In this document: positions 50,862-54,282 of the stretch, piece by piece
Numbering within the stretch: the stretch's first letter is position 1
How the letters are laid out: each line of letters begins with the position of its first letter
Origin: Candidatus Omnitrophota bacterium
GTDB lineage: Bacteria > Omnitrophota > Gorgyraeia > JACQQV01
NCBI GenBank assembly: GCA_016206785.1
Contig: JACQQV010000009.1
Coordinates: forward strand, 1-54,282
Direction of reading: 5' to 3'
Length of the DNA: 54,282 bases
Program-made: the position numbers and the translations under genes
The notes under the pieces: generated by a model
The model's database searches: none
What the model was told of the DNA's origin: nothing
Seen by the model: only the letters and a program-made list of their open reading frames with translations

Positions 50862-50890
50862 TTGTGAAAAGGAACCCTTTTTGTTATAAT
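50862..50890 (+). promoter_or_regulatory. Promoter of the tRNA-Glu gene
   Basis: TTGTGA (50862-50867), 17-base spacer, perfect TATAAT (50885-50890), 9 bases before the tRNA. Confidence 0.75.
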
Positions 50891-50899
50891 TTCTGCCGC

Positions 50900-50977
50900 G
50901 GCCTCATCGTCTAGCCTGGTCTAGGACGTCAGGTTCTCAGCCTGAAGACTGGGGTTCAAATCCCCATGGGGCTACCA
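50900..50977 (+). tRNA. tRNA-Glu (anticodon CTC)
   Basis: A 78-base cloverleaf: acceptor GGCCTCA pairs with TGGGGCT (G-T pairs at the ends), the Glu-like start CATCGTCTAG, anticodon stem TCAGG/CCTGA with loop TTCTCAG, so anticodon CTC reading GAG. T arm TGGGG/CCCCA, then an encoded CCA. Confidence 0.93.
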
Positions 50978-50995
50978 TTTTTCTATCTGTCTATC

Positions 50996-51024
50996 TTGAC
51001 TCTTAACGGGTAAAGTGGTATACT
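50996..51024 (+). promoter_or_regulatory. Promoter ahead of the 51157 gene
   Basis: TTGACT (50996-51001), 17-base spacer, TATACT (51019-51024). It implies an mRNA with a leader of about 125 bases that holds a tandem repeat and a hairpin. Confidence 0.75.
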
Positions 51025-51056
51025 TTATTTCAAATTGAACAGTTGAGGTCACCTAA

Positions 51057-51104
51057 CGGTTGATCGGTTAGCCGGTTAGCCGGTAAGCGGGTGTGCGGGT
51101 TAAG
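51057..51104 (+). repeat. Six-copy 8-bp tandem repeat in an mRNA leader
   Basis: Six contiguous units, CGGTTGAT, CGGTTAGC, CGGTTAGC, CGGTAAGC, GGGTGTGC and GGGTTAAG, the middle ones closest to each other. It lies between the promoter at 50996 and the coding sequence at 51157. Confidence 0.8.
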
Positions 51105-51122
51105 AAGGGTCGAGGACCGTAT

Positions 51123-51153
51123 CATAACCATATCATTGAAACAGAAGGTTATG
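51123..51153 (+). promoter_or_regulatory. Hairpin over the ribosome-binding site of the 51157 gene
   Basis: CATAACC (51123-51129) pairs with GGTTATG (51147-51153), ending 3 bases before the ATG. The weak ribosome-binding site AGAAGG (51143-51148) lies in its 3-prime side, so translation could be limited by this stem. Confidence 0.45.
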
Positions 51154-51156
51154 TGA

Positions 51157-51549
51157 ATGCTTGAGATAAATTATAGTGGAATCCCGCAAGAAAATCTAAA
51201 CAAAAATGTACGAATTTGTGAGATCTGTTCCAACGAGTTCGCACCGAGCAAATACCGCCCCAATCAGAAGATCTGCTCTAACCTAGCGTGTCAGACAGAA
51301 CGCCAGAAGCGGAATATTCTTTCCTGGCGTGCGCGGAATCCCGCCTATTTTCGACATATTCATGCCAATCCCCATTGGCGGAACAAGCGGAGCCTCCGTT
51401 CCAGGCAATGGCGTCTCACCCATTCAGCCCATATTCGGCAATATCGTGAAGCGCATCGGGAGTATTACAGGCTTTATATGAGAGAATACATGCGGCAATA
51501 CCGCAGACGCCGTAGGGGAGGCGAGGTGGCGGTTGAAGGGACTTCGTAG
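51157..51549 (+). CDS. Small Cys4/Arg-rich protein, putative nucleic-acid-binding
   Basis: 130 residues. An N-terminal zinc-finger-like pattern CEIC (about 21-24), then CSNLAC (about 40-45), followed by a strongly basic helical part rich in Arg, Trp and Tyr (WRARNPAYFRHIHANPHWRN, REYMRQYRRRRRGG). The charge suggests DNA or RNA binding. I recognise no named family. It has its own promoter, a tandem-repeat leader and a possible inhibitory hairpin at the start. Confidence 0.65.
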   Translation: MLEINYSGIPQENLNKNVRICEICSNEFAPSKYRPNQKICSNLACQTERQKRNILSWRARNPAYFRHIHANPHWRNKRSLRSRQWRLTHSAHIRQYREAHREYYRLYMREYMRQYRRRRRGGEVAVEGTS

Positions 51550-51560
51550 AGGGAGATTTC

Positions 51561-51815
51561 ATGGAAGAAGGAGAGGGATACCGGTTTTTGAAACTGACGG
51601 AGCGGACCCGCATCTTTGAGATTTTAGGTTGGATCTCTTTGGCGGTCGGGGCGGGTGCGATGTTCGTGCTGTTATTCGGGGGAGGGACTCCTGAGAGCCC
51701 TCGACTTGCGGGGATTTTCTGGTTTGCCTTAGGCGGTGTCTATTTTCTCATTTTCAAAACCATTGGCGGGATCATTCAACTTCTTTTGGAGATCGAATCG
51801 CGCCTGAGGCCGTAG
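51561..51815 (+). CDS. Small two-helix membrane protein
   Basis: 84 residues with two membrane helices (about 20-40 and 49-72) joined by a short Gly/Pro-rich loop. No family recognised. It lies 11 bases after the Cys4 protein and 9 bases before the ROK gene, so one operon is likely. Confidence 0.65.
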   Translation: MEEGEGYRFLKLTERTRIFEILGWISLAVGAGAMFVLLFGGGTPESPRLAGIFWFALGGVYFLIFKTIGGIIQLLLEIESRLRP

Positions 51816-51824
51816 GGGGTTTTG

Positions 51825-53042
51825 ATGAAAGAGATCGGATTTGATGATGATTTGATGTCAGGACGCGGGCGGAAAAGCCTCGCCATCCTGGAGGCGATCC
51901 GTCGGCAGGGGCCGCTGACCAAGACGGATATTTCAAAATTGGTGAAGCTCAATATTGTGACCGTCTCCAACTATGTGAACGATTTCATTCAGAAGCGTCT
52001 CATCCTTGAGAAAGATATCGATGTCTCGACGGGGGGACGGAGGCCGGTGCTTGTACAACTGAACAAGGAAGCGGGATATGTGATCGGCGTCGGGTTTAAT
52101 CTCTTTAATTCCGTAGCACTCCTCGTTGACCTTGAGGGGAATGTGGTGAATGACCTCAAAATGAGCCGCCCCGACGAGCGGGCAACCAGCGTGATGGATC
52201 ACCTCGTTGAGATCATTGAGGGTCTCCTTTCAAGGTCCAAGGTCGAAAAAGAGAAGGTCCAGAAGATCGGGATCGGCATCGCCGGCCTTCTCGATAAAGG
52301 AGGGGGAAGTCTCCGTTGGCCGGAGAAGATGGGAGAAGGGTTCGGCTATATTTATGTTCCGATCCGCAATGAGATCGAGCGGCGCTTTGGGATTCCGGTT
52401 CTTTTGGAAAATGATGCGACGGTCGCAGCCTTCGGGGAGTATTGGCTCTCTCTCGATCCTCAGATCAAACATCTCCTTTTTATGTTTGCGGGGGCAGGGC
52501 TTGGGATCGTGATTAACGGCGAAATCTATCGCGGCGCAAGCGGCAATGCGGGGGAATATGCGATTCAGAATCCTGTCCAAGATGACAAGTTCAATTGCTA
52601 CGAAGGAAATCCCTGTTTTCTAAAGAAGTGGACCGCGGACATCAGCATGGTTGCCCTTGCCAAAAAGGCGCTCCGGGAAGGGATGCAATCTGAAATTCTA
52701 AAATATGCCGGCTCGATTGACAAGGTCGACCTTCAAGCGGTCTTCAAGGCAGCCAAATTTGGGGATCGCCTCGCCGTGGAACTCGTGGAGCATGCGGGGG
52801 TGCGGCTTGGCGTCAAGGCGGCCTGGCTCATCAATCTTTTCAATCCTGAGGTGTTGGTGATCGGAGGGGGGCTTGAAGAGGCGGGCGCACTCCTCATGGA
52901 TGCTGTGAAAAAGACCATTTCAGGGTGGGCCTTTCCGGAAATGGCGAATGCCTGTAAGATCATTCCTTCAAGGCTCGGAGAGAACGCGGTCGCCCTCGGC
53001 GCGGCGAGCCTTTCAATTCGCGACATATTTGTACAGTCATGA
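51825..53042 (+). CDS. ROK-family transcriptional regulator, degenerate kinase part
   Basis: 405 residues. An N-terminal winged helix (about 14-75: ILEAIRRQGPLTKTDISKLV) binds DNA, and a ROK sugar-kinase-like domain follows. The catalytic Asp motif LENDATVAAFGE is present. The phosphate loop is altered (GVGFNLFNS in place of DxGGTK). The zinc site is altered too (GNAGEYA for GEIGH; NCYEGNPC for the CxCGxxGC pattern). It is probably a sugar- or nucleotide-sensing regulator without kinase activity. ATG 51825 is preferred to a TTG three bases earlier. Confidence 0.85.
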   Translation: MKEIGFDDDLMSGRGRKSLAILEAIRRQGPLTKTDISKLVKLNIVTVSNYVNDFIQKRLILEKDIDVSTGGRRPVLVQLNKEAGYVIGVGFNLFNSVALLVDLEGNVVNDLKMSRPDERATSVMDHLVEIIEGLLSRSKVEKEKVQKIGIGIAGLLDKGGGSLRWPEKMGEGFGYIYVPIRNEIERRFGIPVLLENDATVAAFGEYWLSLDPQIKHLLFMFAGAGLGIVINGEIYRGASGNAGEYAIQNPVQDDKFNCYEGNPCFLKKWTADISMVALAKKALREGMQSEILKYAGSIDKVDLQAVFKAAKFGDRLAVELVEHAGVRLGVKAAWLINLFNPEVLVIGGGLEEAGALLMDAVKKTISGWAFPEMANACKIIPSRLGENAVALGAASLSIRDIFVQS

Positions 53043-53064
53043 CCATATCAACCGTATCATGAAG

Positions 53065-53112
53065 AGGGACGTTTTCCGATTCGTCCCTAGGGACGCGTCG
53101 GAAAGCGTCCCT
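53065..53112. repeat. REP-like double palindrome
   Basis: Two 24-base halves, each flanked by AGGGACG and CGTCCCT, lie back to back (53065-53088 and 53089-53112). The halves are also nearly perfect inverted copies of each other, so the whole 48 bases fold into one long stem with two G-T pairs and one mismatch. It begins 22 bases after the ROK stop. No REP-type transposase gene is present in the window. Confidence 0.8.
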
Positions 53113-53115
53113 GAT

Positions 53116-53133
53116 TGTTTCTATACAGAAACA
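53116..53133. repeat. Short inverted repeat after the ROK gene
   Basis: TGTTTCT (53116-53122) and AGAAACA (53127-53133) with a 4-base loop. No T-run follows, so it is not a clear terminator; it could be an operator or part of the preceding repeat. The stretch 53134-53229 shows nothing else I can name. Confidence 0.4.
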
Positions 53134-53229
53134 AAGTGTTAACAAAGCCATAGTTTAGCCCCTCTAAATCCCTCATTTCTCGTCGGAAACACCAATTAGT
53201 TAGGGAAGACAATAGGTAGAAATTTTTCC

Positions 53230-53258
53230 TTGACACTGACGGAGTCTCATGGTATAGT
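53230..53258 (+). promoter_or_regulatory. Promoter of the c-di-GMP riboswitch unit
   Basis: Perfect TTGACA (53230-53235), 17-base spacer, TATAGT (53253-53258). It gives a leader of roughly 210 bases before the first start codon. Confidence 0.8.
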
Positions 53259-53350
53259 TTGTATTGTTAGTGAAGCAAGAAAATTGCTCATTTATTTTTT
53301 TAGATTAGTTTCTTACGACTTTTAAAAAGATTTGTAAGTCGATAAGAGTT

Positions 53351-53435
53351 TTCCGATAAAGGCAAACCTCAAGCGATTGAGGGGCGCAAAACTCCGGTCC
53401 CGCAGCACGGAGTGCGGGAGGCCGAGTTGCCGAAG
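53351..53435 (+). ncRNA. Cyclic di-GMP-I (GEMM-I) riboswitch
   Basis: The core matches the family: AAAGGCAAACC, a stem CCTCAA/TTGAGG capped by a GCGA tetraloop, GGGCGCAAAACTCCGG (with the tetraloop receptor side), a variable stem CCCGCA/TGCGGG, and GGCCGAGTTGCCGA at the end. The base just before CAAACC is G (position 20 in the usual numbering), as in c-di-GMP-binding members; cGAMP-preferring ones usually carry A. Borders are approximate. Confidence 0.9.
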
Positions 53436-53463
53436 AAAAATGGCGACTCGGCCAATTTGTTTT
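53420..53463 (+). terminator. Terminator of the c-di-GMP riboswitch
   Basis: GGCCGAGTTGCC (53420-53431) pairs with GGCGACTCGGCC (53442-53453) over 12 pairs with one G-T, followed by AATTTGTTTT. Its left arm is part of the aptamer's 3-prime conserved strand, so ligand binding should prevent the terminator: an ON switch. Confidence 0.8.
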
Positions 53464-53477
53464 AGGGAGGATGAAAA

Positions 53478-53870
53478 ATGAAAAAACAAGCAATGAAAGT
53501 TGGGATGACAGTTGTGGTGATTCTTTTTGTCGCGAACACCGCTTTTGCAGCCACGGGAAGTAGACCTGACCCCCCCAGTCTGGACCCGCCAGTCTTCATT
53601 ACTCCAGATCCGCCCGACGTCTCGATTCAACCGGTTGATGACCCAGGGGCGAAGGGCCAAGCGATTGCCATTGAGAAGAGCCACAAAAATGCGGGAAAGG
53701 TTGTAGGCAAGGCAGGAGTTCTTGAAGCCCGTGAAGGACCGGGAATGAAAGTTGTGAAACCCTCGGTCCCCGGCGATATTGTCAGAGAGAAAAAGGGCAA
53801 GGGCCATGCTTATGCGTACGGTCTTTATGACCTGACGGGCACCAAAGCAAAAGGTCCCAAGAACAAATAA
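53478..53870 (+). CDS. Small exported protein under c-di-GMP control
   Basis: 130 residues. A signal peptide (MTVVVILFVANTAFA) is followed by a Pro/Asp-rich low-complexity stretch (RPDPPSLDPPVFITPDPPD) and a basic Gly/Lys-rich tail (REKKGKGHAYAYGLYD, TKAKGPKNK). No fold recognised. GGGAGG ahead of ATG 53478 gives strong translation. The riboswitch upstream suggests a surface or matrix role in the attached lifestyle. Confidence 0.75.
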   Translation: MKKQAMKVGMTVVVILFVANTAFAATGSRPDPPSLDPPVFITPDPPDVSIQPVDDPGAKGQAIAIEKSHKNAGKVVGKAGVLEAREGPGMKVVKPSVPGDIVREKKGKGHAYAYGLYDLTGTKAKGPKNK

Positions 53871-53877
53871 GGACGGC

Positions 53878-54231
53878 ATGATGACGGAAAAGACCAGTCT
53901 TATGTTGAGATGGATTGGGGGTGTAGGAGCGATGGGGGTTCTCTTCTTTATATTTATAGGGACGGCGTGGGCCTTGGAGGCCAAACCGATGGATCATCCG
54001 GCGCTCAGTCACACCAACACACAACCGTCACGAACCATGTATCAGGCCATGAATCGCTATGAAGCGCCGGCGGCAAGACCTTCTGAGGGGAAGACGGCGA
54101 AGGTCATGAGTGCCATGAACAAAAGACTTGAGTTTCGCGAGAAGATTCAGGACCTTAAGAATCCGGTGGCTTATAAGGCGCTTTTCCGGCAGGAACTGAA
54201 GGCCCAGAATCCGAATCAGAGGGAAAGATGA
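53878..54231 (+). CDS. Small exported protein, second in the riboswitch unit
   Basis: 117 residues. A signal peptide or anchor (WIGGVGAMGVLFFIFIGTAWA) is followed by a short, mostly helical, charged mature part with no known domain (NKRLEFREKIQDLKNPVAY). ATAAGGA stands ahead of ATG 53878, 7 bases after the previous stop; ATG 53881 is also possible. Function unknown. The next gene overlaps by 4 bases. Confidence 0.7.
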   Translation: MMTEKTSLMLRWIGGVGAMGVLFFIFIGTAWALEAKPMDHPALSHTNTQPSRTMYQAMNRYEAPAARPSEGKTAKVMSAMNKRLEFREKIQDLKNPVAYKALFRQELKAQNPNQRER

Positions 54232-54282
54232 AAAAGGGTCTCGTTATTTTTTTAGTCGGGGTTTTCTTCTGGTTCTGGTGGA
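54228..54282 (+). CDS. Start of a further gene, cut by the window end
   Basis: An ATGA overlap starts a reading frame open to the window edge. The 18 visible codons (KKGLVIFLVGVFFWFWW) form a typical signal peptide or membrane anchor, so a third envelope protein of the riboswitch unit is likely. Nothing can be said about the rest. Confidence 0.6.
   Translation, partial: MKKGLVIFLVGVFFWFWW

Noticed and set aside
53351-53435. cGAMP-specific GEMM-Ib riboswitch
   Set aside because: The discriminating position before CAAACC is G, not A, which favours c-di-GMP. Mixed selectivity cannot be excluded.

Overview
The window looks like a chromosomal segment of a Gram-negative, at least partly oxygen-exposed bacterium. 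The evidence is a TonB-dependent receptor, an outer-membrane barrel, lipoproteins, class I ribonucleotide reductase and an alternative-oxidase homologue. Base composition is close to balanced, genes are tightly packed with many ATGA overlaps, and GTG starts are common. The mix (Bat operon, ArsM/ArsS, SSP411 proteins, c-di-GMP-I riboswitch, short palindromic repeats) would fit a deltaproteobacteria-like or candidate-phylum lineage, but no marker here allows a firm assignment. I see no integrase, transposase, phage gene or CRISPR array.

Layout. 34-2409: sulfite/nitrite reductase fused to a TusA-like domain. 2427-10560: a complete Bat (aerotolerance) operon (MoxR, DUF58, DUF4381-like, BatA, BatB, BatC, BatD, BatE), followed by a small membrane protein, a divergent alternative oxidase and a NYN-domain protein. 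11978-23477: a cobalamin-riboswitch unit with nrdB, nrdA, a BtuB-like receptor, a DUF6580-like membrane protein, a PF01902 ATPase and a BtuF-like protein, running on into a GH1 glycosidase and an SSP411-type lipoprotein.

23561-27040: a MerR-controlled metal operon with a small CxxC protein, a MerT-MerP fusion, two tiny membrane proteins, a CopZ-type Fe-S metallochaperone, a secreted HMA protein and an outer-membrane barrel. It has parts in every compartment but neither MerA nor a P-type ATPase. 27050-32876: secreted proteins (one with EHGG repeats), a LysM L,D-transpeptidase, a second SSP411 paralogue and a DsbD-TlpA fusion. 32959-36885: GalT-like enzyme, ECF sigma and anti-sigma pair, a degenerate anti-sigma-like protein, rhodanese, DsrE-like and DUF547 proteins. 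36904-42296: arsenic methylation and arsenosugar genes (ArsM, Pit transporter, ArsS) with a MerA-like flavoprotein and a VTT membrane protein.

42304-48121: ADP-forming acyl-CoA synthetase whose stop codon lies inside a tRNA-Thr gene, endonuclease IV, a LOG-family protein, aldo/keto reductase, thioredoxin and PurN. 48065-50780, minus strand: an FtsH-like protease and a lipoprotein whose start carries a palindromic repeat. 50862-53042: tRNA-Glu, a small Cys/Arg-rich protein, a membrane protein and a degenerate ROK regulator. 53230-54282: a c-di-GMP-I riboswitch with its own promoter and terminator, leading into small secreted proteins.

Most notable: the multi-compartment metal relay; B12 control of a B12-independent ribonucleotide reductase together with B12 uptake; a family of three hairpins with different arms but one shared GAGT/ACGA tandem-GA core; the c-di-GMP-controlled secreted proteins; and several start codons placed 6-8 bases after a -10 box, which suggests leaderless mRNAs.
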